Below, one piece after another: positions 1 through 12,200 of a stretch of DNA of 64,000 nt. A program made the translations under genes and the position numbers. Source of the stretch: Eutreptiella sp. 'Long Island Sound 2002' (lineage: Eukaryota > Euglenozoa > Euglenophyceae > Eutreptiales > Eutreptiaceae). The notes below the pieces were generated by a model. It did not search any database and had not been told where the DNA came from. It was given only the letters and a program-made list of their open reading frames with translations. The stretch is from the NCBI GenBank assembly GCA_964036045.1, contig OZ038385.1, positions 36,240,063 through 36,304,062 of the forward strand, read 5' to 3'. Every line of letters starts with the position of its first letter. Within the stretch, counting starts at the first letter, position 1.

Positions 1-221
1 AAATTCGATGAGGCTCTCAACGTCAGTGGAGGCAATCAAGCACTCAAAAAGCTCGAAGCTTGCTAGAGCGTCCGGGAGATAAAACAACAACAAGGGGCCG
101 AGCCCACCTCACAAAAATCAAAATTCTGGGAAGCAAAGGATCTCTGTTCAATATGCACACGAATGCAACCCCCATTTGCAAGCAAACGGGATGTTTCTTT
201 GCATCCCTACTTTGCAAGCCC

Positions 222-955
222 TGAGACGGCAAGGCTTACGTGGCCATTTCATTTCTCCCCAATACAGTGGAAATTATGTAGCCTTTTTCATTTCTCTCCA
301 AGATGGTAGGGGTTATGTTGCCACTTTATTTCTCCCCAAGACAGTGGTTGCGTAGCCATTCATCTCTCCCCAACAGGGTAGGGGTTACACAGCCATCTCC
401 CCGAGACGGAAGGGGTTAAACGGCCATTTCATTTCTCCGCAATATGTATTTTCTTGTATACGGCAGGGGGTACGTAGCCATCTCATTTCTCCCCGAGACA
501 GCAGGGGTTACATAGCCATGTCATTATTCCCCCATGCGGCGGGGCCCGTAGTCTTTTCATTTCTCTTCTCCCTCAGACGGTCGGGGGTGGCACAGCCATT
601 TGTCTTCTCCTTGAGCAGGGGTTGCATACCCATTTCATTTCTCTTGGTATGGCACAGGTTGTGTAACCATTTCATTTGTCCTCAACACAGCAGGGGTTGC
701 ACAGCCAGCTCATTTTTCCCCGAGACGGCAGGGGTTACATAGCCTCCTCGTTTCACCTTGAGTTGGCAGCGGAAATGTAGCCATTTCCTTTCTCCCTGAG
801 ATGGGCATGGGTTACATAGCCATTTCATTTCTCATGGATCACATAGCCATTTCATTTGCCCGTGATGTGGCAGGGGTTGCATAGCTATTTCTCTTCACCC
901 CAATACAGTAGGGGTTATATAACCATTTTATTTCTTCCTGAGACAATGCGGGTAC
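222..955 (-). repeat. Degenerate tandem array of about 50-bp units
   Basis: About fifteen diverged copies of a unit reading, on the plus strand, GAGACGGCAGGGGTTACATA followed by GCCATTTCATTTCTCCCC. The reverse complement contains the core of the 85-bp array at 27.4-29.0 kb (TATGTAACCCCTGCCGTCTC), so this is an older, opposite-strand array of the same family. Stop codons are frequent and no gene is visible here. Confidence 0.8.
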
Positions 956-1376
956 ATTGCCGTTCACTACAACACCAACCCAACACCAACCCACACCTCT
1001 GCAATAGGCTGGTCCACCACACACAGTGCAATATGCAATTCAACATGCCCACCACTTGACATCCATTCAATCACTCCCTTTGCGGCTTTCCCTATGCGGC
1101 TTCCTGTGCATCATTTCTTTTCGCAAGAATTAGCACAGAATTTGTTGCGTCAGAATAAGCAGCTGCAGAACGGGAAACTTGGTGTGGGCAAGTGTGTGGT
1201 CTGGGTGTTGCAGTGGTGTGCACAAGTTCACTGAGGGGTTCTGGGCACAAACAGTCCGGAGCCATCAACCAACGCATCTCGCATGAGTAGGATCAACCGG
1301 AGAAAATGCGCCGCACAAATCCGTTAAAAAGCCGGAAAGCTCAACAGACCGGGTCCCCCTCGACCCAGTAATACCC
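956..1376. other. Unassigned sequence
   Basis: Non-repetitive, moderately AT-rich sequence. No gene, RNA or recognised repeat was found on either strand. Confidence 0.5.
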
Positions 1377-2132
1377 TCAAACAAGATCAACAGATTCCGG
1401 CCTGGGGCTTGCTCGCCAGGAGTCAAGGTACCCGCACTTGGGCAGGGCAGCAACCTTTGGATCGGCAACTTTGCTTGCATTGCCCACTGCTGAGGATGAT
1501 CCTCCAGGTTTGGCAGGGGCCTTCACTGCAAGCAGTGCCCTGTGGTCGGGCCCTGCTACACCAGCGCTCTGCAGAAGAGTTCCCGGTCGGGCGTGGGCCT
1601 CGGGGTCTGCGACTTGGGGCTTGGTCGGGGGCTGGGGTGTCTCAGAGCGGTTCTGCGGTGCGCGGCGGCTGTGCCGCCTGTGACCGGCTGTAGGACTGCG
1701 GCGCGGGGGAGCGTCACTGGAGCTGCTGCTCTGGGCAGCGGGGGTTGTGCTGTGGTTCTGTGCGGCAGGACGTGCGTTGCGCGGTGCTTCAGCGTTGGGA
1801 CCCGCGCTGCGGTTTTGGGCGGCGCTGGGGGGGGAGGCCCTGCTTTGGAGAGCACCGGGGCCCCCGGACGACGTCGAGGGCTTCTGCGCTCTGAAGTGAA
1901 GATGCAGGCTCTTGGGCAAGTGCCTCTTGTCCCCCCCCCTTCCCCTCCGTATGTCTTCCCGTGTGCCAACCCCCCCTCCCTCCCCCGCCGCCGCCGCCGC
2001 CGCGGCTTCGCAGACCGATCTCCAGCGATTTTCCCGCTCGGTGCCGCAGTCCAACGAGCGGTCCTCAGGGTTTGTGGCCAGATCTTTGGTGCTTTCCTGG
2101 GTCAGGGCCTCGGTCAAAAGCCGGGGCTTCAC
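1377..2132 (-). CDS. Possible Ala/Pro/Ser-rich protein or exon, unrecognised
   Basis: A 251-codon open frame in a GC-rich island. Its first 45 residues are mixed in composition (ALTQESTKDLATNPEDRSLD), then an Ala run, then a low-complexity Pro/Ala/Ser/Arg region to the stop. An open frame of similar length lies opposite on the plus strand (1542-2273), as is common where GC content suppresses stop codons. The mixed start is the only sign of real coding. It lies beyond the 3' end of the acid phosphatase gene on the same strand. No function can be given. Confidence 0.22.
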   Translation of the reverse strand: MKPRLLTEALTQESTKDLATNPEDRSLDCGTERENRWRSVCEAAAAAAAGEGGGVGTREDIRRGRGGDKRHLPKSLHLHFRAQKPSTSSGGPGALQSRASPPSAAQNRSAGPNAEAPRNARPAAQNHSTTPAAQSSSSSDAPPRRSPTAGHRRHSRRAPQNRSETPQPPTKPQVADPEAHARPGTLLQSAGVAGPDHRALLAVKAPAKPGGSSSAVGNASKVADPKVAALPKCGYLDSWRASPRPESVDLV

Positions 2133-2602
2133 GAAGGTGAGGATGCCGGTGCAACTACCGGAGGGGGGGGGGGATTCCGTGCGAGGGGAAATATGAATCT
2201 ACAAATTCTGGCGCGACAAAGTCTGTGCCACCTCTTAAAAATGAGCGAACAAATTATGTATGGTTCCCAATAATTGCTCATGAGAAGCAGTGGGCGCTTG
2301 CTGTTATTTCCTGCACTAATCCTTAAAAACACCGAACAAACTGCGCACAGAATTTGATTTGCAGAAATTCTAGCTTGCAAAACCCCCCCCCCCCGGGTAC
2401 ACGAGAAGGAGGTTGGCCTCGATGGGTCTGGCCCGTACCGGTCCGGGCACCCCATGCCATGCCATGCCATACCATTCCATTCCCCCCACGGCAGTGACTA
2501 CACGTCGTCTCTGTAAACCCGTTCTGCGTGGCGGCGGTGCCTGTACAACAGCGTGTCTCGGGGGATGGGCACGGAGGCTCTGACAGACGTCACCGTCATT
2601 CT

Positions 2603-2725
2603 GCCTCCCTCCCTCCCTCCCTCCCTCCCAGCCTGTCTCCCTCCCTCGTTCCGACACCTCAGGCCTGCAGGCGTGCCTCACCCTCTAACCCCTCGCCCCC
2701 TCCCGCCCCCTCCCGCCCCCCCTTC
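2603..2725. repeat. CCCT / CCCTCCCG microsatellite
   Basis: A run of CCTC units followed by CCCCTCCCG units. It is low complexity and gives spurious long frames. Confidence 0.8.
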
Positions 2726-2728
2726 CCA

Positions 2729-2945
2729 CTACCTCCACGGTGGTCGCCCAGCTGCTATTTCTTCACGTGTCCACTCGATCAGACGTGTCACAAAGTCGCG
2801 GTGCCTTTTGCGGAATCCGTGGCGGCTGAACTCCTTCTGCCAATCCAGAGCCACAAACTGCTGAATCGTTGTTGTCCCGGCCTTGACAATGCTCTTTATT
2901 TGGTCCCAATTGACGGCGTTCCCTGTCGCATGCGGCAGGGGAGTT
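2729..2945 (-). CDS. Coding-like exon just 3' of the acid phosphatase gene, unrecognised
   Basis: On the minus strand a CAG acceptor near 2945 opens a frame with protein-like composition (AVNWDQIKSIVKAG, then FVALDWQKEF, then DFVTRLIEWTREEIAAG) that ends in a stop at 2729. The alternation of charged and hydrophobic residues looks like a helical protein rather than repeat translation. It could be an alternative last exon of the upstream phosphatase, since a GT within that gene's last exon is phase-compatible, or the end of a separate gene. I do not recognise the family. Confidence 0.4.
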
Positions 2946-3149
2946 CTTGAAGCTCTCGCAGCTCCGGAGGGAACCTTTTTAAACAAGGTCAGTTAGGGCA
3001 GGAGACATTTTCGGCCGACAAACCATGTGGACGGAACCTCCAGTAATTCGGTGTCTTCCGCTGATTGATTTGAAAAGAAGATCGGCTGACATTTGGCCAT
3101 CTTAACACCCAAGAGAAATTTTACGGGCGCTGAATTTTTGAATGGCAGT

Positions 3150-3267
3150 TTACAGGCCCAGACCTCGGAGTGACATGCTGTCCATGTTGACGGTACTCCA
3201 TGCGGCTTGTAGACCACTCTTGTACTCCTGTAGAGCCCGACCATCCCGGAACAAAATTTGGCCCCGG
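3150..3267 (-). CDS. Acid phosphatase probable last exon
   Basis: An in-phase exon encoding RGQILFRDGRALQEYKSGLQ and ending SMSLRGLGL before TAA. The LFR segment sits where ACP5 has its SLFKTRL tail, and the phase-2 acceptor CCAAG fits exon 5. The tail is about 25 residues longer than in mammals. The acceptor lacks a strong pyrimidine tract, so the start is tentative. Confidence 0.55.
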
Positions 3268-6200
3268 CTTGGCTACTCTCTGTGGGGCACTAAGTCCAAT
3301 CAGCAACGTGCAACAACATGCATCAGCCCCCCACAGTGACGGAGGGTTTCCCTCACAAAACCTGAATGAACCGTTGCGGCAGAAGTATTGGCCGCTGACT
3401 TGTCGCTGACTTTTCTGGGTCGCCCCCTTTGGCTGCATGCACAGCCAGCGAAGAGCAAGCCCCACAGTGTAGAGCAGAGGCTTCAAAAAAGCGCTGTTTC
3501 ATGCAAACAGATGCAACGCCCAAAATCAAAACCCCCTCGCATGCCTAACACCAGACTGCCCCCACAGGCGACCCGAATGCCGCAGGATGTGCGTCTGCGT
3601 GTTTTGCAGGGAAGGGCGCCTTCGGAGCGCGCTTGCTGGAGCCGTTTGTTGCCGAAGCGCATGCATTGTGCCGGAGGTCCTGCAATCGGAGGTGGAACAC
3701 GTCTGGGGCCCAGCTTTCCTGAACGGCAAGCCCCCCCCCCCCCCCCGAATCGTTCACGTTGCTGGTTGTGGTGAGCACCTCCCAGCCTGGGGTCTTCGTG
3801 ATGACCACATAGTGGGCACTGATCAGGCCGTCAGGGGAGGACGCCATGGGCAGAGGATGCATTCTGGGTTCCCCCCGAGGCAGAGGTATGCCCGCGGCAG
3901 TGCGGATGCCCGCGGCAGTGCGGATGCCCGCAGTAGTGCGGACGCCTGCTTGTCATAGCCGAAGGTTCAAAGGCGAGAGGCCAATAGGCGCCGCCACAGG
4001 CTAACAGAGCCAACCACCAAGGCCTTGTGCCAACCCCCCCCCCCCCCAAAACAGGCTCTGGGAGGGGGTGCGTTGAACCCGTGCCGGTGTCGAAAGGCTC
4101 GGGCGGGCGGGGGGTGGCAACCATGCGAGGAGGAAAGGGAAAGGCGCGGACAGTGAGGTAGGGGGTTGGGCAGGTGAAGAGAGCGGGGGAGCACCCATTC
4201 TGGGTGTCTCGGACCGGTGGTGTAAACGATGGAGTGTTGTGGATGAGAGTGCCGACGGGACCACAGTCCACGGCTGCGGCAGCACTGCCCCCATGGCGTC
4301 CACCGCCTTGTGCTGGCGAGCAGGCCTCACCTTTGGCCCAACCCCGGCCCAGAAATGAGAGTACCCTGGACCCCCCGTGTCCAGCACCCCCCCCCCCCCA
4401 ACGGCACGGGCAACAGCCCGTCTCCGGGACAGCCGACCCCCGGAGTAGTCAAACAGGACAAGTCATCCGGGGGCTCCGGTGCCACAACCAAAACACATTC
4501 GGGTCAGAATGAGGAGTGGCGAGAGGCCAATAGGCGCTGCCAAAGGCAAACAACCGAATACCGAGCCTTGTGCCACCCCCCCCCCCCAGGGCGCGTGACG
4601 GTCCCCCCCCTTCCCCAGACGCCCCCACTGCGACAGCCGGTGCACAGGTGCGGCGTCGTGCTGCGCTTCTGTCTTCCCCGGCCGATCAGTGATCCGACAA
4701 TATTCATCGCCGCGCTCGGAGTACCCGATCACCCCTGCCTGAGCAGGCTCCTTTGCTGAGCGGATGGAAATCACATCTGTTCCAGGTGGCAAGGTTGTGG
4801 TCCCCAAATCCATGAGGACATATGCAACTGAACATGCCCTGTCACAAAATGGGCAACAACGGCACTGGGGCAACACAGAGCGCCTATCAATTGCAACGTG
4901 TGATTTTTGTGGTGGTTGACAAAGTGACGCCCCCCCCCACCCCCGGGGGGATGGGCTCCCGAAAATTTTACTTCGGGGTGGAGTGGGGCACCTTGGAGCC
5001 CCCGTTTTTTTCCACCCCTCAGGAGGGGGCTCCAAGGGCCCGGTCTCTTGTTGCAATATTTTTCATGCATATTTGAAATCTGCACCCCCCCCTCACCCCA
5101 TCGAAAAGGCCCCCATGCAACAAGAGCAAGACGCCAAAGGCAAACGCTTTGACTGAAGAACATTGAGCCTCACAGAATCACAACGTTCGGGCACGTTCGG
5201 GCATTTCCGGTGATGGGAACGAGGGGGGGGGGGGGTTGTGCCTTGTGAACATGCACTGCGCCCCACCTCCACCCCCTTTGAAATCGTTGGAGGCAAGATT
5301 TCAGGCATTTGTATTGAGGAAATGGCGCCATGGCACTGGTGCGCCCTCCTGGACATTTGCCATTGCGACCCTTCACCTGCAGACCCTCGGGCACAGTGCA
5401 TACGCAGGAGCCACTCCCCAAGCTCCAACGCCTGCGGCGGGACGTGCTGCGCCAGTTTGTCTTTGTATTCGCAAATGTCAGAGCGAATGTTCGAGCCACT
5501 CGTCGTCCGTGGATTGAACACCCGATAACAATAGACCCTGTGACATGGGGCAGTGGTGTCCGTGCAGAGCTGTCAAAATTGGGATCTTAAGACGCGGATT
5601 AACAATACACAGCCCCCGCCAAATGGCTCACTTATGCGTGACATTATTACGCCCAAACGCGTAGCAAAATCCCCAACACGTGACAATATGATATTGCGTG
5701 TCGCGATTTTATGACGCGTAAGACGGCGCGTGTGCGACACCATTGATATCACTACACCCTCCTCCCCGCGCCATGGTGCATCACCCATTCGCCTCGCAAA
5801 CGGGAGCCGTTTGAGGGTTGTTGAGGGTCGTCGAAGGTCCTTGAGGGACGTTGAGAGTTGTTGGAGAGCGTTAAGGTTGTCAACGGCCGCTGTGGGTTGT
5901 TGTGGGTTCGCAAACGGGGGGGGGGGGGGTCTGGCCCGCACGCCCACTGCGTGACATGTATTTCGTGAGAGCACGTAGGACCCGTGGCGGGGGTAAGACA
6001 GGGGGGGGGGGGGGCTGGTGGAGGATGAAAAAACGACCTTTGCCCCTGCGATCCGTAGTACTCCACTTTCATGGACGCCTTGCTTTCGAGCTGTACCGCA
6101 GTGAAGCCCCCGCCGGCGGAATAGAACCTTTGGGAGCCGTTCGGCGGTGACAATTGATGGCGGCGGCTGTCCACGTTGAGCCCACCGTTGCCGTTGACGA

Positions 6201-9200
6201 AATACTCCACATTCTGGATGAACGGGACTTGTAGAAGCCACATGCACACAGATGCCTCAGCGGCGCACACAGAGAGGCACAGCAGAGCCACCGTCCGGCC
6301 GCAGTAGACACGAGTGCTCGGTCGTCGTTCGTGCCATTCCAAGACAGAGGATTAGATACGCAAGAGACTGAAAATGCCCTCGTACCCCCCCTCCCCTTGT
6401 CTAAGCTACACAAAAGTACGGACTTAATACGGTCCCTACGCGTACTGTGGCTTAGACAAGGCCGTAGCTTGTGCGCGACACATACAACTACCGGCACACA
6501 TGCCACCACCAAGAAACGGGAAGATAATGCACAAATATCCCCAAGATCAGAGCTCAACAAATGTGTCCATGACTCCATGTCATTGGCCCGGGGGGCGACT
6601 ACCAAAGGTCCTGATGCGACCACCCCCCCAGCTATCTGTCAAAACTCGGGGGGGGGTTAGGGGTTCCTGCCGGGGGTCGGGGGGGGGGGGGTGTTCCTAC
6701 CGGGGGTCGGGGGGGGGGGGGCGTCTGGCCGGGGGTCAGGGGGTCGTCCAGCCAGGGTCGAGGGGGGGGGGGGTTAGGGTTAGGGTCACCGAGCTGGTGG
6801 AACCAGTCTTGGTTTTATAACCCTTTTTAGTGTCTAGGGTGGACCTACCAGGTTTAGCAGCAGCAAGCAAGCAGCAACAAGCAGCACGCGCGAAATGGGT
6901 AAAAATCAGATTTCCGTCGTGGTGCTTTGGATTTGGTTGAAATTTTGGTGGATGATACCTATGGGTGTGAAGTACAATCACACAAAGTTTGAGCAAGAAA
7001 CTCAACGGTGGCGGCCGGGAACGGGATTCGCAAGTGGCGGACCTCAGTTTCAAAAACTGCAGTTTAGGGCCAAAAACAGCCATTTTTGGGCAAAAAAAGC
7101 CCTGGAACACATTTAAAACGGCCAAACAAAGGGAAAGGGTGGGTACATTGCACGTGCGGCTTGACTTCCCCGTGTCAAAGAGCTCTTTGCGGCCCTCTAA
7201 CTCCATGATATGATCCGGAAACGGCCCAAAAAGGGCCCCAGAAGCTCCAAATGCCGACAGTCACAAACCAAGAATAGGCCATACCTTTGGCTACATGGCT
7301 CAAAATGCGATTCCGAGGGCACCTACTCCACCTGCAACCCCCCACTTTTTGTGGTTTCCACCCCTAAAGATTGCCCAAACGGACGCCTAGACCCCCGTAC
7401 CTAGGCCCACTAGGCTGCGGCAAGCTGCAAGCTCAAGCCCAAACAAGTGGGTGCCCAAATGGGTCAACAAGGTCCACTAGGGGCAAAAAGATGACTTTTC
7501 TCAAAAATGATCCTAGACCATGTGCGACGCTAAGACAAGTGTTTTTGGACCATTTTGAGCTTGTGGTGGCCCATTTTGGTCCTCCGAAAATCCCAAAATG
7601 CCTTGAAAATGGGCTGTTTTGGGAACAAAAATGGGTCAAAAATGGGTCAAAAACGCATTTTTCCAAATCTCATCCTAGACCATTTGGGGTGCACCAACGG
7701 GTGAAATGAGCCCATTTTGAGCCCATTTTGGGGCATTTTGGCCCCTCGGAAGTCCAAAAAGCCTTGAAAGTGGGCCTTGTGGTGATGGGGTTCACTTGCA
7801 AGCTGATTTCACTTTGTCAAGAGCCATCAATGTGTGAATCATTCTTGATGTCCCTCACCAGTCATAGCTGATGTTCCCTCCCCCACCAGCTCGGTCCCAA
7901 TATTCAGTCTTGATTGGGGGTAAGGTTAGGGCTAGGGCTGCTGTTAGGGCCTGCAGCCCTCCTGTAGCCCTCCTTCAGGTCAAATTTTTTTTGTTGTTTT
8001 AACACAAATATGTAGTATGAAAAAAAAATTGGCGCCTTTGACGCCGGACAGTTTTCTCTAGGGACACTTGTTGAGGGCTGACCCGGCACCACTATCTTTC
8101 AAAACCCGGGGGGGGGGGGGGGGGGGGGCTGGGGGGGGGGGGGGGTCGCATACAAGGACCCGGCCCGGCTGCCCCCCCCCCCCCGGGGTCATTGGCAGAT
8201 TTGTCACCAAAACCATGTCTTATGCGGTTGCACTACATTTTGTACCAAATTAAATTAGGTACGGAATCAATACGGTCCCTGCTGTAGCTTAGACAAGGGG
8301 GGGCGGGGTATCATCATGTCGTAATGAACGCAGTAAAATCCAACGGACCATCTCTCTTTGTTCAATTCACTGCCCTCAAAGAGTGGGGAACAAAAGACAA
8401 GGGCGTGTACGTTGTTGGAATCCCCCAGCCTTGCAGGAGGGTAACACCGAGCGTATGCCATACTGAAGCTAAGATTCAAGCCGCCCCCCTTCATTTCCTA
8501 CACTTCCGTTTTATTAGAACCCGAAAGTCAACGGTTGCTCCTCAGGCAGACCTTCGGCGACGGCATAGTAAGTGGGTACCGATTTTCCCAAGGGAGAGGG
8601 GGGGGGGGGGGGGGGCTGTTCCGTGAAGGCGGGGTTACCATTTGGCACAACCGGTGTCCAGGACCATGCCCTTGGTGTGACGTGCTTCTGTTGTGATGGA
8701 GGGGTTTTGTGTCGGAACTGAAGGTGGAAACTGCACGTTTACGAGTCAGAGCAGCACGAGGACGGTCCTCTCCAGGTGAGGTGCAGGTCTGCAAAGCGTA
8801 CCCCTCCCCCCCACTTGCAATTTCCCCCCTTTTGTCAGGCCAGTTCCCCCCCATGGGGGGGGGACCGTCATGAAATGACGGTTCCCCCGGTTGGGGGGGG
8901 GGATTGCACCACAAATCTGTACCATAGTATCACAGTGTAAATCAGCTTCGGCGCCTTTGGCGCCTTATAAAAATTTTCTTTGGCACCCCCCCCCTGGGGG
9001 GGGGGGGGGGATTTGCAAGGGCGGGGAGATTGCAAGGGCCATGAGGCAACGGAAACTGGGCTCGCATACGCCCCCGTGTCACAGGCGCATGGTCATAACC
9101 ACATTGTTCAGTGTTTTGCTTGCTGCACTGCAGCGTAGACCAGTTCTGTACCACACCAGGTGGTTGCTGGCTGTGCATTGGCATTGGTCCTCTGGACATT

Positions 9201-12200
9201 GAGGTCAGCTCGCACCCACCACCCACCCACAGTGCCGGTTAGTCTCTAACCCTTGCCCTGCAGGTCGTGCCCCTGTCATGCACTTGCTCTCTGGCTCGTG
9301 AGGACGTGTCATACTCAATCCTTGGTTGGCGCAAAGGCGTCTCAGCATTTCAGCATGTGCTCCGACTGTCAGGCAACTCAACAAATCATTGCTGTTTTGC
9401 GTGTGGCGCATGCCATTTCAGCTCCACACCATGCATGCGCATGCTGCCCACTCATTCATGCCTACTTGCTTCCGTCATCCTCACTTGGGCCGCACTCTCG
9501 CAGCCCCAGTCATGCTTCGGCTGTTCAACACGTGACAACGTGTCGAGACTGTGGCTCAGGGGCGCTACGGCGCCCTGCTTTTTCATTTCTTGACTGTTCC
9601 GTGCCGCCGTGGCGTCCCTTTTTCCCTGGTCAGCTCGAACCCACCCTGGTCAGCTCGAACCCTGGTCAGCTCGAACCCACCGCCTCCCTTTGCGCCCGTT
9701 AGCCCCGGTCTCTTGCTCTGTGGGTCTCTCTCCTACTCTCTCCCTCCCAATCTCTCTTGCTCTCCCCTGCTCTTTCTCTCCTGTTGCACCTCTCTGTTCC
9801 TTTCCCACTGTGCTCTACCCTCTCTCTCTCTCTGTTTCTCTTTCCCTCTCCCTCGCGCCCAAAAAGGGGGTTCGGGTTGTTCGGTGCATCTCTATCCCCC
9901 CCGGGGTTCGAACCATCCTCCACGGGACAGAAGAGGTGTGGTGTATCCACTGAGCCACGACGATGGGGTATCTGCACCATGGCACCATGCGCTCCACTCT
10001 TCTTCTCCTTTGTGTCACCCCCTGTCATGCGTATCTTCTTTCGCATCGGGGTGTGTTCAGCAGCGTGTAGAGGAACCGCACAGCGTCCCCGGGTACCGGG
10101 TCCGCCTGCCTGAAGAGCGTTCTTTGGAACAATCGCAAGAGGTCCGCTCGGCCTGCCAGCCACACATGCATGCAATCTCCAGTTCTACTTACCGAGGAGG
10201 GCACCGCTCTGTGTCCTTCTGCCGTCGGACAGTGGAGGATCGCCTCCCACTGGAACGGGTGCCACTTGCCTGCACTTTTGGGTCGCCACTGGACCTGCAT
10301 GTTCGCCAGAGCCTGGGTCTTTAGGGTCCAGTTGAGCTGGACCATCACCGAGTAGAGCTCCTGATTGCTCATCTGCAATGGTTCCCCATGGTTGTCCACA
10401 ATCTCACAGTGCATCCTGGTGCCATGTGGTTGGTCCAGTCGGAGCCAGATCTGCTGATTGCGGGCCCCGGCCATTGTGGTCAGCTCTGCTTCAACTGCTT
10501 GCAGTCCTTCGTTCGCAATGGCGTCCAGCTGACTCAGTGCTTGCACCTTGAAACGCTGGCGTTCTTGCTGAGGCTTGACCTTCTTTGGGGTTGGCTGGAT
10601 GTGTGTGTATGGGCCATACCGCTGCTGGTGAGATCCCTTCTCCTGCTGTGTCCTCCCAGACGGCATAACGCCTGGGTGCCTGTCCGCGACAGGACGCGGC
10701 GTTCAGCTGCTTGGAGTTCTCCTTTGCGTGTTGCTGCTCACTGCAACAGAACGCAGCTCATGTGTTGCCAACTCTACTGCGACAAAACGCAGCTCATGTG
10801 ATGCAAACTCTGCGTCAGAACACAGGTGTTTCAGACATGCATTGTTGTGCTTGGTGCCTGTGAGAAGTCTGTACCATTGTGCAAGGGCTTCTGGCTATGG
10901 CATTATCGACCCTGTCCTGGGTTCCTGCGTTTCCTGAGCCTTCGCTTCTTGCGCTGTCGCCTGGTGTCACTCACATCAGTGCTGAAGGACAGTGTGTCTG
11001 CTGCTGACAGTGCACTCGACAACACTCCCTGGTGTGTGTGTCCTGTCCTCATTTCCTCACTTTCTGTATTGCTTGAGGAGTACGGTCCCATCTCACGTGG
11101 CGCTGGCTCCCCGGATGCTTCCCCTGTCAGTTCATCACTGTCCATGGGTACCATACCCAAGGATGACCAGAGTGCCCTTGTGCCCTCTGACTCTGATCCC
11201 GACCCTCCTCTCAAACCTACCGTGGACTCTGACCCAGATGATGATTTTGGTGCAACATGCTGTGACCACAGTGGGCTTGAACACATGCCTTCCATGGCCA
11301 ATCCATTCGCCATCTCATTTCCCTGCACGTTGACATGTGCTGGGACATGTTCCCACCTGACTTCTCTTCCCGGCGTCGCCATTTCCTGGAGCAGCATTTC
11401 CCAGACTGGGACGTGGACTTGCAGCTTTCCAGATGTGGTTGTCCATCCCTTTGACTTCCAGTGTTGGGCCCTGCCAGTCGCTGCTCGTCCCAGCTGCAGG
11501 TACTGCGAGTCGGTGAGGATTGCCAGTTTTGCAAGGGAGGGGGGGGGGGTTAAGCCTATGAGAGATGGCATAGAAATCAAACAATCGTACACGGCGTAAA
11601 TGTTCATCGTTGCATGGGTCACTGAGGGCCACCTCAGAGATTTAAATACAAACCGTTGCTCCTTTCATGGGTATGCCAACACAAATTCATGCATTTCTAT
11701 CTTGCACCATTGGTAGAAATCTGTAGGTAGGAATCTGGGCCATCTAGGGATGACTCCGAGTCACTATGCACCGCCATATGGCAAGCCCCCCATGGCCAAA
11801 ACAGCTTAAAAACATGGTTGCCGGAAAAAGGGGTGGGGTGGGGGGGGTGGGGGCGTATGCAAACCCCCCCCTAGCGTGCCTCCCCACAGATCCTCTGTCC
11901 TTTCCTTCTCCACACTTGACCACAGTGACCAACGTCCGAAGGGCAATAGGCAAACACACAGACTTTTGCGTTTTGCTCAGGGCGCCAACAAACCATCCTC
12001 TTCCATGATCTACTCACATCCCTCTGGGTGGGGGGGGGGGGAGGTTGGGCGCGGGCCATGTAGTAACAGACGACGACACAGCCTGAAAGGGTTAACCGGG
12101 GGGGATGAGGCAACGCTTTGGGGGCTTTTTCGCACAGTGCGGGCACAGCGCCAAGTATTACCCCCCCCCCCCCCCTTTGTAGAAGCGAAGCAAAAGTCCC

